A stretch of DNA of 64,000 nucleotides, taken from Sphagnum compactum (Eukaryota; Bryophyta; Sphagnopsida; Sphagnales). Location: contig OZ234502.1 in the NCBI GenBank assembly GCA_965153455.1, forward strand, positions 12,183,495-12,247,494, given 5' to 3'. The notes under the pieces are model-generated. The model worked only from the letters and a program-made list of their open reading frames with translations. It was not told the DNA's origin and did no database searches. How positions within the stretch are numbered: the first letter of the stretch is position 1; each line of letters starts with the position of its first letter. The translations under genes and the position numbers were made by a program. Positions 44,001-58,713 of this stretch are shown piece by piece.

Positions 44001-47000
44001 TGTGGTGCCAAGTTTGAATGCAATGGCTAGCAGCTGGACTTGAAAATCACTCCACCCTCGCTACAAGTTGGAAGGCACTGACAGCAATGCCTTCCCTTAC
44101 ACAAAATTCTTCTTTGCAGAAACATGGCATGTGTTTTTTGCAAAGCAGAACATGGAGTACAACCGTGCATAAGCACACAAGTTGACCCCTTGAAGTTCAA
44201 GAGGGGAAGTATAACATCCTGTGTTCAACACGGCATTAAACTGTATATTAAGTCGAATTGTGACAAACTCCTAATAAAAAAACCACTCAAAACATCGATA
44301 TTTTGTTTTTCACATTTAGAGAACCCCAAAACCCTTTACCCCGGGTACCATGGCGCAAGAGGGGCGTGAGGGGGTCAATTGCACAACAACCATGGAACAA
44401 TAGGTTCTAGTAACATCGAGTTGTAGAATGCGCCCAGGCCCCCATATTAACCACAGCGAGTGGCAATATTTATTGGTCAATTAGCCAGTGTGTTGCTAAT
44501 AAGAATGGATTTTCCAGCTGAAATGCTACAGTTAATAATAATTCTTCAGATATTCTTATAACTCATGTTTTTGCCAATGGTGCTCTGCTATGGACTTTTG
44601 TTTTTTTTTTTTTTTCCCCCTTTTTGGACACAAATGGAGGAATCCTTTTTTATCATATCTATTACCAACTTGGTCTAGGTATCAGATTTTATGTTTATGT
44701 TTTTCCAAACAAGGCTGGTACTGGTATTGGGTACTTTTTAAAACTTTCATATCAGTCTGGTCCTAGTGAGTAGATGGGTCACTGAGGTAACATTTAAGCT
44801 CTCAAAGAGAGCAGTTCACTTTCCTGTTAATTTCAGCTCCAAAGGGTTTAGATAGCCCTTCACTTGGCACCGAGGTATAGCTGTTTACAGATCTCCATTT
44901 GGGTTTGCAACAAGAAAAATAAAAATTTCCCAAAGTGAGGGATGAAATAAAATAATTTATTCCCTTGTAAACACTTATGCTTTCATGTGCAAATGAAGTG
45001 CATTTTATAACTGGACATGCCAAACTTCATCCATAAACAATATCACTCCTATTACCAAATGATGTGAACTTTATTCCAAACAATTATTCCCTAAACCGTT
45101 TTTTTTTTAATGTGATTTTTCAGAAGTTTGTAGTTTTGACAAACCCCAGTTTATTCAAAAATATGCTGTAAATGCCCAACAATCAATATCTTTTATTAAG
45201 AAAACTGATTACCCACTACCAAGCATAAACACTTCTCTAAATGAAAAATTTCAAAACCCCAATCACAAGTTCTAAGAACTAGTTGCTCAGTTTTAAAGCA
45301 TCATTAAATCATTACCAACTAGGCATTGTATTAACACGTTATTGTTTGAATTATTTAGGTGTTTGTTCACTCGTGACTGTTTGATGATTGGTCTTTCTAC
45401 CTTATTAGGTTCAAGATTGATTTTTTACTGGTGCGAAATAGGCACATATTAGTGTTGTGTGGTTCAACCTGTTTAAAAATCCTTTGATCTAGGTTTTGAC
45501 ATTTCAAATTTGTTTGGATGTGGGTTCCAATCTCTAAAACCTTTTGTTTTATTTCAAATTTAAAAAGCCTCTACGCCTAGTTCAAACATCAAGTCTAGTT
45601 CTAGACTACACACCACACTCTCCCTAATGTTAGAGATTGTATAGTTGCAAAGTTTTACAATAAACTAGAATAAGGGTCTATATAGTGATACGAAATTCAA
45701 CAACTGATGAATATTAATATTTAACTATAAAATTCAGCTTGATTGTCAACTTTTTAAACACATGTTAACTTGTCTACTTGTCAACTTGTCTACCTAAAGA
45801 ACCTAACCTTGCATTTAAAAATAGTTTTCATGGTTTTGGTTTCGAATCTAAGGAAAGATCAATTCCATGGTTTAGTTCTTGTGTTAGTTCCAACAAAAAG
45901 TACCAACTCAAGTTTAATCTTCAAATTCAACGTTACAAAACCAAACATCACATTGGTACATACCTAATATTGAAACTCATATAAAACTAGTACAAGGCTA
46001 GTATAGATATACGGTTCATATTGCTTCAACTCATACTAGACCAACAGACTTCATGCTACCAATTTTGATAAGAGTGTTGATACCAAACACATGCCTATAT
46101 ACTAAACATCAACACTAATTTTTGCTAGTGTTAGTTGGGGTCAGGTTTTCAACATGGGTTTGCATTAGGGTCTGAGTACCTAGTTCAATGAATCCTAGTG
46201 GGGAAAACATGTCACAAGACCTATGCCGATGGCTTTAAATGTGAAAAAACTTCACCTAAGCTTGACTTAGGAAAACCCAAGTATAGCTAGATGTGGTAGA
46301 AGACCTGATGCAACAAGTTTGAGGGTGATTTTCTTGTGGTTGGGTCTGAGGTGTAGGCATAGTTTTATGATAGTGCAATTTTTATTTTATTTTTTCTCAC
46401 TTGGCATTCCCTCCTTACGAGTTTGGTTTTCTTTTTCTCTCACTTCGTGGTTCTTGTGAGTTTTAACATCAAAATCATTGACCAACTCATTTCTTGTAGT
46501 TTAGTATTTTGGAGGAGAACAAGACCATAGATGGTGATAGGGAGGATGTAACACTCTTAAAGAGAATTTGACTTTGAGAAAAAAAATCTCCCATGAATGC
46601 TTGTGCATTTTCCTCAATCTCTTGAAAAAAAACTTTCACCAAATATTGTAACCTTTAGTCCAATTTTTATTTTTTTTTGAAAACATTGGTCTTTAATAAA
46701 GCTTGTTTCCTTGCTCCTTGCATTTCATATATTGATAATACTACCAATGGTGATGGCTAGTTGACAAACATATATGTTTTTGTTTACAAGATTTGATATA
46801 TGATTGATATGCAAATCATGTAACTTTAAAACTCAGACCCAACCTCAAACTTGAACTCAAAACTATCCCAAATAAAGGATGACTTCAACTTGGACATCAT
46901 GAGAGGTGTCTGCCCTTGTCTTCTTGAAAACAGGACAAGGTCTCCAGAGCTCTGAAGCCAATGTTTGGAGCTATTACACTTATCCATTGGTGTTGGTGCA

Positions 47001-50000
47001 GCTGTGCAGACTGCATGCATACTAAGGACAGAAAATAGTTTCAGTATATATTGAGTCTATTATGGGAAATGATTACTTCTTTGTGGTGGTGGATTGCAAC
47101 TTCCACTTGTAATATTAGCCATGTACAGAGTGCAACTCTATCCTGTGTTGGCATTGACAATTCTAACTTCCAATTGCAATGTCAACCATATATGCAAATG
47201 AAAATCCTAGATCACATTGTTGACATAGCCTAGTTGCCTGAAAACATGCATGTATGTAATCCATTGAAGAGTGAGGAAGACACCATTTTCTCGTTTTGGT
47301 CTTTCTGGCAGTCAGTGCAACATCCAACACTCAGCTCAGCAGCATGTCTGGACACCCTGAAAGACATGCTGAAAGCTGTCAGTACTATTGTTATCCTGAA
47401 CCTGGATCAACTATGGGATCTAAATCCAATTGTTAGTGCCATCATATTTTCTCTACAATATTGCTTGTGGCATTTTAGCTTAGTAGACAAACAGTGTGCT
47501 GAAAATAGTTAGGAAAATTATTTTCTATGTATCCTATGACTGAGTAAACATTTTTCTAAGGATGGGCCAATTAACAATCAATGCCCATTGCACAAAAGAT
47601 TCAGAAGAAAGAAAGCTTTGAACTTTGGATGCACCCACACAACCAATCTACAAAAAGCACACAATTATGCACTACATTCCGCACTTAAGTTTTGTGAGCA
47701 AAGGTAAATTAGTTAGGTTCAAGTCACGGAATATGACAGCAACCATTGACTTCTAAATCTTCCAAAACAGAAAAACGGTGGCTCAAAAAATGATGGCAAT
47801 TGTAGGAGCAATCGAGCGCGGTTAAAAGAACTTTAGCCTCTTAAGGGTAGTATTGGCCTAATTTTGGCCACCTTGCAAGAATTTGCCCAAAAGAAAAGGT
47901 TGTATGGAATAATACTCACATCAAACTTTTTTTATTTGAAATACAGGACAGTTGCAAAGTCCATAAGAACTTTTGTTTGTACTCACCACTTTGAAGAAAA
48001 ATCCCTAGAAAACTTCTCACCATCCCAAAGATTCCAAAAATAATTTCACCACCTCTGGAATGCCAAAACCCCAAAAAACAAAAGGATACAAAAAGTGCGT
48101 CATGCAAAAGGAAGGAGACAACCTTCTTCGCTTTCTTTCAATGGAAGTGAAACATTTTGGGTCCCCCCAATTTTACAAAATAAGTTCATTACCTATTCAT
48201 TCATGTTATAAACTAGCTGAAAATTTCTAAAAGCCTTGCCAACGACAACTGTATCAAGCACACGAGGGCTTGTTAATAAAGCCTGCATTTGTAGAATCAC
48301 GAGTTGCTTTTGGGCCCAACCAAACATGTCAAGAACTGGATATTCACAAAAACCTTTGAAAGTAGCTCTATTGTCGGTAGACCACAAACTACTACTACTA
48401 CAAGCCATTCGGGTCCCAATCATTTGATGCTTTAATTAGCCAATTTGTCATTATCTACCCACCCTCTTTTGGCATTTTGTGTTTGAAAGGAATAGCAAAA
48501 CCTTGTTGGCCGACTACCAAACCAAAGTTTGGTATGGAAACATCCAAAAAAATTCCCAACTCGTGGACTTAAAACATTGATTGTCGAAATTTGACAAAGA
48601 AGACAAGTAGTTGTTCACCTTTTCATAAATTGTTGTTGCTACTTGAGTTCTTTATGGAAGTATATAATATGTTCATGAACTGACAACAACTAAGTCAACT
48701 TTCAAGTGTTGTTTCGGACCTCCCTCCACACTTTTCCTTTTTCTTTTGGGTATATTTTGGCTCATCTCACTGAGTGATTTAGTCTCGGATAAAGGGGTCT
48801 AAGGGGTCTGATCACTTCACTTCACCCAATACTCACCAATCCCTAGAAGCTAGCTAGCTTTTCGGGTTCAAGACATTTACCGAGTGCCCCATTAGGGACA
48901 ACACATAGGACAAAACATAACACACTCTATTTTTATTCGTCCTTTAGAGAACACGTAAGTAAAAACCTTTACTAGATTAACAAGCCCTTTTGGTACCAAG
49001 TTCATCACCTTTTCTCACCAACTTGTAGGCCGTTCCACTTTAGTGCTATACACATTGTACTATTGTGAGCTAGTGATTTTTTTGTGTTTTGGTCCCAATT
49101 TTTGTGCTAGTTTGTAGAAAAAAGAATTCAGATAATAACTTGTGAAAACATGTTATTCGTTTCAAAAAGTGGTTATTCAGCAAATATTTTGTCACTTTTG
49201 TGAAAAGAAAAAACCATGAATGAGTGGGAGTAGCCAAGTACAATTTATTATAATTTCAAAATGCTCCATGCACTTAAAATTGATGGATGTTTTCATGTTT
49301 CTTTAACCTCATCAAAAAATTTCCTATGACTAATTGCTTGTTGCTTTAATCATCCAAGGAATGAAGGCACAAAAAATCAAATTTTATGTATTTAGTAAAA
49401 TGATTTTTTTGAGTTAAATTTCTTTTTTCTTACTGAAAAATGATTAAATTTTTTTTTGCTGAAGACCCAAAAAAATTCTTTGGATAACAAGAAATAGGAA
49501 TTTGATTTATAGTTTCATGATGAATACATCAAGAGAAAAGCATGTTACAACGGATGTGTAGTGTCACAATAAAAAGTTTTACAATTGAACATAGGATGTA
49601 TAGTGTTTAAAAATTAATTATTAAAAAATGCATTTGTCAAAAGGCTATAATTATTTTGATTGATAGGGGCAAAGCCCAATGTGTTTTTTCCTTTGTAATA
49701 GAAAGTCAATTTCTATGGCCTTTTCAGAAACAAATATTTATGATAATCTTCAACCCAAAAGACATTGAAGATAAGTACTTTAGTGCAATAAAATTTCACT
49801 AATTGTTTGTGTTGGCATTTTTCAAATAGGAGAAATAGACCATTGTTATATAAAAAAGGTTTTATAATTTGAAAACTAACTTTCAACTAGGTTAAATTAT
49901 TTATATTAATTTAATACTTTCACAGATTTCATCAGATATAATTAAATTTTTACAATAATTTAAAATATAATAAATAAACATTGCATACAAATGATTTCAC

Positions 50001-52859
50001 AAAAGTTACATTAATTGAACTATTCATCAACATCCAAAATCTCCTCTTGTTCAAAAGAACCTTAAACTCCTCATCTAATTTTTCATTTAAAAAATTGCTT
50101 CAAATTCAATCATTTCTTCTTAAGTATTTGGAGATTTACAACCAACTCCAACAATTGTTTAGCCAATTTTGTTAATAAAATTTTTTACCTATTAATATTG
50201 TTTGATTACAATCAACATCTATGTAAATAATTATAATTCTAGCAAGTGGAAATGTCATAGTATTTTCGATCTAAATTGTGAACCATATGCTCCCATATTA
50301 TAATTTAAATTTTTTATAAAAGCACATAAAAAACTTGCAACACTTGTATAATTCTTTCATATTGAAATATGAAAAATCAAGCATTGATGACTAGATACAA
50401 TTGTTGTGGTTCCTTTTAAAGTGACTATACCCCTTAAAGAAAACACATGGTCCAAATGTTAGTAATTCCTTTGAAAACTATCTCATCACTTGGCACATTG
50501 AAATGCTTTTTTTTTAAATGCATGTCTACAACATGCACCTTGAAATGGTTCCTCACAACCTAAAAGTTCATAACTTATGTAGAACAATTTTCAAAGTTGT
50601 TGTCATTGTATTTAAGTTGCAACCATCATCTTTATCATGGTTAGCAACGATTGATGTTTTTATATCAAATTGTATTTTTAATATTTGAAGATTTTTGGCC
50701 ACATTTTGCCTTGAAGTTTTTATGACACCCTTGAATAGCCCAATATTAACATGTTTGGGTTCCTAATTAGAACTCAAAAAATAAAGTTCCACAAATGTAA
50801 AACTATCATGACTAGCAAGTCAAAATTTGTTTTATCAAAAAAGGATAAATGTTGCCTTTCCTTGTGTTAGCAAGTAAAGTCAACACATGTAGCCTTTTCA
50901 TCCAACTAAACTAGTTATATTTCTTAATATAAAAAATTTTCTTAAAGGGGAAAATCAATCTAGGAGATTATTGCAAAATTAATTGTTTCAACATAATATT
51001 TTTAGAAATCTAGTAAGAAATATTTTTTTGTCATACAAATAATTATGAGAAAAACTTTTTATGAAAATTAGCCCTAGGAATGTGAATTCATCCTATGTAA
51101 GGTCATTCAGTTTTTTACAATGGCAAGAGTGGTTGTTTTTAAACCCGTGCTTATCTTCTTTTTCAACACCCCAAATCATAATTTTATTTAGGGCTATACT
51201 CCTTCCTCTTATATTGAGTGTTAAAAACTCTTTGGGCTTAATTAGAGGTTATAATAGTAATTCACTTTTGATTTGTTGGCACATGACATTTACATTAAAG
51301 GTTATTGACATCAACCTTGTCGCATCACATCAATTTTGATTCAATGTAGTTTAGCATCATGACAATTTAAGGTAAACCTAAGGAAAAATAATAACTCTTT
51401 TGCATCAATAAAATTAGTTACCTTAATGGTGACCTAAAGTAATCACCACAAAATTTATTTGTGATTACGTGAATTGGGTGGATTAGGTCACAATCTCCTA
51501 TTGCAATGGAAAATTAATCTCAAGGAAGAAAAAAAAGGAAATTCAAATCATCCAAATATAGTGATTCACATTTTGGTTGCCATCTTGATGGTCTAATTTT
51601 AGTTTTTTAGGGACAAGTTCAACCAAGATCTTCATTATAATGGTAATTCAAATCAATCCCTGAAAAAATATAAAAAATCCAAACAAACAAGATGTGGTGA
51701 TTGAATTTTGATTCCCTTTTTGACAATCTAAGTTTTTATTTGAAAACGTTTATGGAGAAGGTACTAGGTGGACTTGGGTTTTAGTCTAGATATGGTGTTC
51801 AAATTTGAATCCCCAAAAAAAATTCCAAACCATCATGATTACAACAAATCCTATCCTTTCCACTATCCTTTTTGATTAAAAATTCAATGAAAATGGACAC
51901 TAGAGATATTTGGACTTAGTAAAAGACCAAACAATTATGACAAATAGTTGCTAATAAGTTCATCATACACATCTGACTAAAATCTATCATGTATGTTTTG
52001 ACTAAAACTTGTCATGTCCATTTTGCTTGACATGTTAATTTATGTGGCAATATATATATTTTGATGTTTATATAATTAAATAATTAAAATTTTCAATTTT
52101 TTTAAAAATCAACATTTCCAACAAATCATTACAATGCATAGATTTTTAATATTATCTTAATTTTGTACAACTATAAAGGTAATTTTTCACAGAGTTAAAT
52201 GCAATGCAAAAAATTTAATTCTTTAATTTAAAAAAATAAATTAGGCAAGATTATTGACAAGTAGCCAAATCCACATCAGCCCTTATCGTATAATCATACA
52301 TGTTTTTTTTTTCTTGTCACATCAATGTTACTAATTTTAATCACAAGTATAACATGACTAATTTTAGTCACAAATTTCATAGGATGCCAAGAATGAGATT
52401 TGAACCTTCATCTCCATGACAATATGCCATCAAACCACCAATTCACATGGTGACAAATCTTGTAATTGTATAAATATAAACACACTATATTTTTGAAACT
52501 TGAAAATTAAAATGTTATAATTATTTAAGTCATAATGAAAACTTAATTTCATATCTAAGTAGTTAATTGTGATGTTCAATTGATAGGTAAATATGTAAGT
52601 GGTGGTTAATAGGCAAGCAGGTAGGTAATACTTATTTACCTACTTACTTATCTATCTTCATTTCATTATTCATTTTTATAACTACATTGAATTTCGTAAG
52701 GTATTTGATAATTTAATGTATAATAATAATAATAGTTTTATATATTCAACTATGATGGTTTGAATCTCAATTGAGGTGATAAATTCAAATACAATTATCA
52801 TTTAAATCATGAAATTGCATAATTTAAATAATTTTATAATGTTTTTATTTGCAGATGTA
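44001..52859. other. AT-rich gene-poor DNA
   Basis: No supported gene, RNA gene or intact transposon was found. Open frames are short and of low information. AT content rises from about 49 kb on, with many poly(A)/poly(T) runs, which fits old, decayed repeats. Confidence 0.55.
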
Positions 52860-53533
52860 GTAAACCCCCTTTATAATCACGCCCATTTTAGTCACATTCT
52901 TGTTCGTGTCGCACATTTTTTGGTAACCATCCATTTCAGTAAGAAACACCATTCTTTAGAATCATTGTCACATTCATGAATAACACAAACTATTTTTTAA
53001 AAATTCTTTGTAAGTGTGATTGTAATGGGGGGAAATCTAGGCCAAATATTAGGGTTTTGTAAATTGTAGTTCCCTTTGGCAATATTTATGTTGCTTTGTG
53101 TTCAAGTTGTGCAAACTAACAACAATGAATCCAATTGAAAAGGGAAAAAAAAACTTTTTAATGTAGACAGCAAAAGATATGCGAATTGCAAAAAACCTTG
53201 AAAATTTTAACTAAAAAACTCTAACTGACAACATACACAAGTTAATAGTTAAGGAGCTCAAATTCATTGTAAATCATCACATTAAAACATGTAGAAATCA
53301 CAATCTTCTTCAAGTCTAATAATGCATATTAGAGCTTAAAATAACCCATGTAGGACATTTAAACAATTGGCACCTTTATTCAAGCATAAAAAAATGCTAC
53401 TTTGTAAGGTTTTTTACCCCATACTCATAATCTTGTACGGGTTTATATGGAATGTGATTATACACATTAAATCACAATTCGTTAATGTCACAAAAAAAGT
53501 GGTCACAAAGGGCATGATTATAAAGGGGTTCAC
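52860..53533. mobile_element. pogo/Tc1-mariner-like MITE with TA duplication
   Basis: Left end GTAAACCCCCTTTATAATCA and right end TGATTATAAAGGGGTTCAC form imperfect terminal inverted repeats of about 25 bp (GCCC / GGGC continue the match). TA flanks both sides (52858-52859 and 53534-53535). Length is 674 bp with no transposase frame. A TA duplication with ends like (A)GTAAACC..CTATAA recalls pogo-type plant MITEs such as Emigrant. The superfamily assignment is by resemblance only. Confidence 0.75.
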
Positions 53534-54779
53534 TATGCCATACTATTAAATTTTAGAAATAATATTAGTAGGGCATAAATTTAAATAAACTATATTTCAT
53601 TTGATTAATTAATAATTCCATAATTTGATTTAATAAAAATTACATGTGAAAATTTGTGCTGAATTTCACATGTATATAATTTTATAATTACACTTCATTT
53701 AAAAATGTTTTTATATCAAATGTGAAGAGATGATATTAATCTAGAATATTTATGTCGACATTTTCAATGTAATTTTTTTATATTTAATTGTGTAATTATG
53801 TGTTCTCACAATGAAATTCTTTTCATTTCACATATGAAGTATGCAATTATAATTTGATTATAAATTGTCATGTGTTTTTAAAATTCATGGTTACATGTAA
53901 TTGAAATATTAAATACGATATGCAACATAAGACAAAAAATTAGCACATTCAATCACAATGCCACATAAGACATCAAAAGTAACATGTTTTAATCACAACA
54001 ATCATACATGATGATACATCACCATTTATGTCATATTATGGTGATTAACTTCAATCATTCAACACTCTAATTTTTAGATAAAGCTTCCATGTGTCATTTA
54101 CAATGGCTATTTTGACTAAAATAAAAACTAGGCTTAGTTACAACAAACATTGTTACTTGTGCACTTAGTCAAAATGGACATGTTTAGTCATGTTAATCAA
54201 GTAAATTTGATTAATATACAATCACATTAATCAAATTCAAGTAATGGAAAGGACATGTTTTTGTTATATATAGCAATTGACATTTAGTCATCATAGATGG
54301 TCTCAAGTTTATTTATTTATATTATTTATATTTAGATAAGGTGGACTTGGATCTTGGTCCTTATGGCAACTAAAATTCAATCCTTGGAAAAAAATTCTAG
54401 ATTGTCCACTTGAATTCAACTATTCAATTGAAATTTATAAATCAAGAAGAAAAAATCAAATTACAAGTTTAAGACAAGATGAAATTGTGAACATTCATGC
54501 ATCATGTAATTCTTAATCAAAGCATCGAAAGAGGATAATGTAGTTGAAGGAGGAGAAAATTTGTAAAAAGTAGAAAGATTTACATCTTTGGACAAACTTT
54601 TGGAAATCTACGAAGCCATTGCCCAAAAAAATGCTCACACAAGCTTTACATTCACCTCACACATTAAAATAAAAATAGAAAATAAAGCAAAACAATGTCT
54701 TGAAAGAGAAAAGGAGCACTAAATTGACTTGACAAAGATGTTGCAAGTTTAATGTACGTCAAGATAAGAAAAGTACTTA
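53534..54779. other. AT-rich intergenic DNA
   Basis: No gene or clear repeat was seen. The words GTCACA and AATCACAA recur loosely, as they do in the adjacent MITE. Confidence 0.45.
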
Positions 54780-55100
54780 TCTTGAAGCAGCAACCAAAAT
54801 TTTATATCACAAAGCTAAGCCAAAGCAACAACAATTGAGAATAAAGAAGCCAAGTGAAAAGCACCAATCACCAAATAATAATAAATGACAATTCAAAGAA
54901 GTCACTTGTGAGGAGAGTGAGGCACCAAGTAATAGTAGTTGGGAACAAAAAAACCAAGTGAGGAATGTTGGGCATGAAGATGCAACATTGAAAAACAAAG
55001 AAGCCAAGTGAAACATTTTAACAACAAGCATCAACTTGTGTTGAATGCAAAGAAGCCAAGCAAGAAGCATCGAGTATCAAGTAATAACAACCAAGAACAT
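54780..55100 (+). repeat. Degenerate ~53-bp tandem repeat
   Basis: The phrase AAAGAAGCCAAGTGA or a close variant recurs near 54842, 54895, 54947, 54998 and 55050, a spacing of about 50-56 bp. Between copies, AAGCA(C/T)CA(A/T) words also repeat. The minus strand stays open over 88 codons because of this periodicity. Confidence 0.6.
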
Positions 55101-57419
55101 AAACAAAAGTAAATTAAAAAAGCAAAACAAAGTGAAACAACTTGAAATTGAGAAAATGAAAAATGAAGAGAGACAAAACTTTGTGAAAACTATAAAAGGC
55201 AATTATCGTTTAAAAAATATTGAGCAAGCTCTTTATAAATTAACCTGGTCATAACCTTACGCTTAACCCTAACCAAAATCTAACTAACCTAAATTGTAAC
55301 CAATAGTACATTAACAATCCAAAGTTGAAACTCTTGGTATAACATTTAATGAATGGTTGTTTATAGTTGATTTTTTCTTTTAATAAACTACCTCTGTTAA
55401 TTCCCAATCTAAACATTTGTTTTGAGAATATCATCCTCTTATTTTATCCATACATTTTATCTTATGATTCAAACCTTGATAAAAACACAATAATTTTTCA
55501 ACACTAGTGTAAATATGCATATAACATTTATTTACTTATTTAAACCCTGGCATTTAAATTAAATTAATAACTAAAAACATATATTCAATGCCCTATTGGA
55601 GACATTTTCATTAATTGTCTTCTAATGGGCGTACACATCATTGAAAATTTTTAGCAAAATAATTGTTTGCAAAGATTGTCAACTTCTTTAAATACAAATT
55701 TGATTATTACATGAAATCAAGACAATGTCATTCCAAGATTGTTCTTGAAACTTTGTATATAAAAATAAAAATAAAAAATAGACTATACTCATGTGCTTCC
55801 AATCATTGTAGAGTTTAGTTTGTATGGCTTGCCATAAAAGATAATATGAACTATGTTTAGGTTGTTTTACGTTTGAACAAATAGTTGAAATGTATATACA
55901 TGAAATTGATTATTGCTTTCAATACTTGTATGAATGTCATGTTCACGAGAATTTTTTACAATAGCTCTAAGTGAGGAAAACGTTTATTCCTCAAAATTAA
56001 AGCATGCCACCTAGTATTATTGATCATGTGACACATGTTCTAAGCTATCAACCCCTTGCTCCGATGTTAAACATCACATTATCTAAACCTAATATCAACA
56101 TTGAAATCTTCGACTTCATGTTTTTTTGCCAAAAAAAACACTTGTGTCCTCTCTTGGATGTTATAAATCCAATGGCAAATCCAATGAATGTTAATAATAG
56201 GTTTCGATGGCAGATTCAAAATTTGGACAATTATACCTTGGTAAATTTACTTCTTATCCTCAAAATGTCATCTTCGCTTGTTTAAAAAAAATAAAATTGG
56301 ATGAATGAAAATGTAGACTTCAATAGTTGCCGGGTGTCAATTTATGCCATTTTAATGGTCAAAAATTTTCCAATCAATTTCTCAATACAATACCTTAGGA
56401 GTTAGTCAATGGTGACCCGGTGGTCTATGTTTCATCCAGTTTGCATTGTCATTAGCTAAATGCCAACTAGAAATAGGCCATGGAAAGAGACAAAATGTAG
56501 AATGAATCAAATTATGGGAAGTATGGTCCATTTATTGAGAGCAAATGCCTACAAGTTTCTAGAGAATTCATATAACTTTGAATTTTTATTCTCAAACACC
56601 CACCTAGTATTCTCCAATTAAACAATTGATGAATTTTGTAAAGAGTCGCACATATGGTTTTTTTCAAATTTAGTTCAATCCCATTTCCTATGTTCTTATT
56701 TCTTGCTCGTGTGGTTATTCATTAAAAACCCTCTTCAAACTATAATTATATAAACAATTGGTGGTCATTGAAATATTGTGCTTGCCACTAACGTTCGGTG
56801 CTAATAAATTCTCAAAAGGAAAATCCAAGATTTTAAAAATTATTTTTCAAAAGCAATAGTGCTAAAAAAAAATTAGAGAATCAAACTCCCAACCTCTTGT
56901 TGTTGTCCATTACTATCCCTAGTCCCTACCACTAGATTAGCATCGTTTATTGTAATATAGTGATGCACCTCGTGTAGTTGTTCTCGACTAGGTATCAAAA
57001 TTTTAGAATATTAAAAAGGAGACGACCACACTAATTTTTTGTTGTTGAAAAAATTAAATATTTTGGACGGAAATCGTCAATTGTTAGTGGTTGGTATGGT
57101 AAACGTCATTTACATACCTCACACTATCATGTGTAAGAAGGGCAAGTAACCTACATTGTTGGAAAGGACACACCAAACATCACCACCTCTTGGGACCCCC
57201 CCTCCCTCGTGCATACTATAAGACTCATTTCCAAGTAAAGACAAACCGTTTGTGCCATGTGCTTTGTGGTGCATATGGATGTCAGAGTTTGCATGTCAAA
57301 AACAACACACTTTCAATCAATCATAAAAAGGGCTCAAGAGCAAGAAAAACACTCAAGAGGTTTGAACCATTTGCGAGAGGAGTCCAAAGTCAAATGGGTA
57401 GCTTGAATGATGAGGAATA
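55101..57419. other. AT-rich intergenic DNA
   Basis: No supported gene. An open frame at 56004-56285 (93 codons) has no recognisable domain. Confidence 0.45.
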
Positions 57420-57450
<31 letters not shown>

Positions 57451-57452
57451 TT
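57420..57452 (+). repeat. (GT)n microsatellite
   Basis: A near-perfect GT dinucleotide tract with one TTTG interruption. Confidence 0.9.
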
Positions 57453-58601
57453 GGTGCCATGTTCCTTGTTTGTCTTGGAAATACAAGAGTTTTGCATCTT
57501 CAATTCTTCTTGTACTTATTAGAGTTCTATTCCACTACATTTTGTTGGGGGGGTTTAGGGTCATGCCCAAGGGAACCCAAGCCCCCAAATGAGTCCGAAT
57601 CCATACCCACCATTTCAATCTGAGAGGCAATTTCTTTCATATATCTCCCCTAATAGTAAGTAATTATGGCTATTTCTAGGAATGTGTACAACCTGAATTG
57701 TCACTAACTACAATTATTCACACATAAGTTAGTCTCTCAAATTAAGTGATTTGTTTTTGACAAAAATTGTCTTTTAGAAAAAAAATAAAAAATTGGGAAT
57801 CAGAATTCTTTTTTCTAGTGTAATTCAACCATAATGTTCCTAAATTTTGGAAAAGTTTGCCAATTTTTTTTAATATCGCAAAATTGAAAGATTAAAAAAC
57901 CCTGGTGAAAGGTTAAAACATCAGATTATTAGTGTTTGGAAACAATTTACCTCTGTAAATAATAGTAATGTAAATATGGCTTCATGTATGAGCGACAAGG
58001 ATATTGGAAATAATCATAATAATATTAATATTAATAATTAGGGCTACACATTTTTGAGTGGGACAAGATGAAGAGAACATATTGCATAGTGTAAATGGTG
58101 GGGCTATTTGGCTTTAGGTCTTTTTGTTCATTTTTTGAAGTTGTTTGTGCGCACCCACCATTTCAACAACCCAATGGACGAGCCCCAAAGAAATGGGCCG
58201 TCTATGCTTTTGCTTACTTGTTAACTTTCCTCCTTTTGTTCATTTGTGTAGTTTGTTTGCACTCGTCTCACCCTTGGAAGAAGTAGTGCCAAAGCATGGT
58301 GACACTTGTGGGCCAAAGGTAGTAAGTAGAGCTACCAAACCACCTTACCCTTAAGAAAAATAAGTTTTAATATCATAAGGCTCAATGGGCATTATATCAG
58401 ACATGAAACTGAATAAGAATGGATACTAGTACCAGCACTAGTATTTTTACTTGCAAATTTTCGTCAAATTTCAACCTGAAAAATATTATGATTTTGACCT
58501 ATAGAAAGGATTTTTTATTAAAAAAAAATGGTCCAAATTCACGAGGTTTCATAGGAGAAATTTTTTTTAAAAAAAAATTCAGATTTTAATGATAAGTTTT
58601 A
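57453..58601. other. Intergenic DNA
   Basis: No gene seen. AATATTAATATTAATAATTA near 58020 is a short AT microsatellite. Confidence 0.45.
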
Positions 58602-58713
58602 GTAGGTAGCCAATAACATAAAAGGATTATGTTTTTTTTTCCTTACTTTCGTATCTAGTATATAGCCAAATTTGGCTAAATTATTTTGTGGATGATCACC
58701 ACTGCGACTATCT
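58602..58713 (+). repeat. Short palindrome-ended repeat, diverged copy
   Basis: It reads GTAGCCAATAACATAAAAGG at the left and GGATGATCACCACTGCGACT at the right, matching the ends of the 33805-33894 unit, with GCCAAATTTGGCTAAAT in the middle. The 12-bp inverted ends are degraded. Confidence 0.55.
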
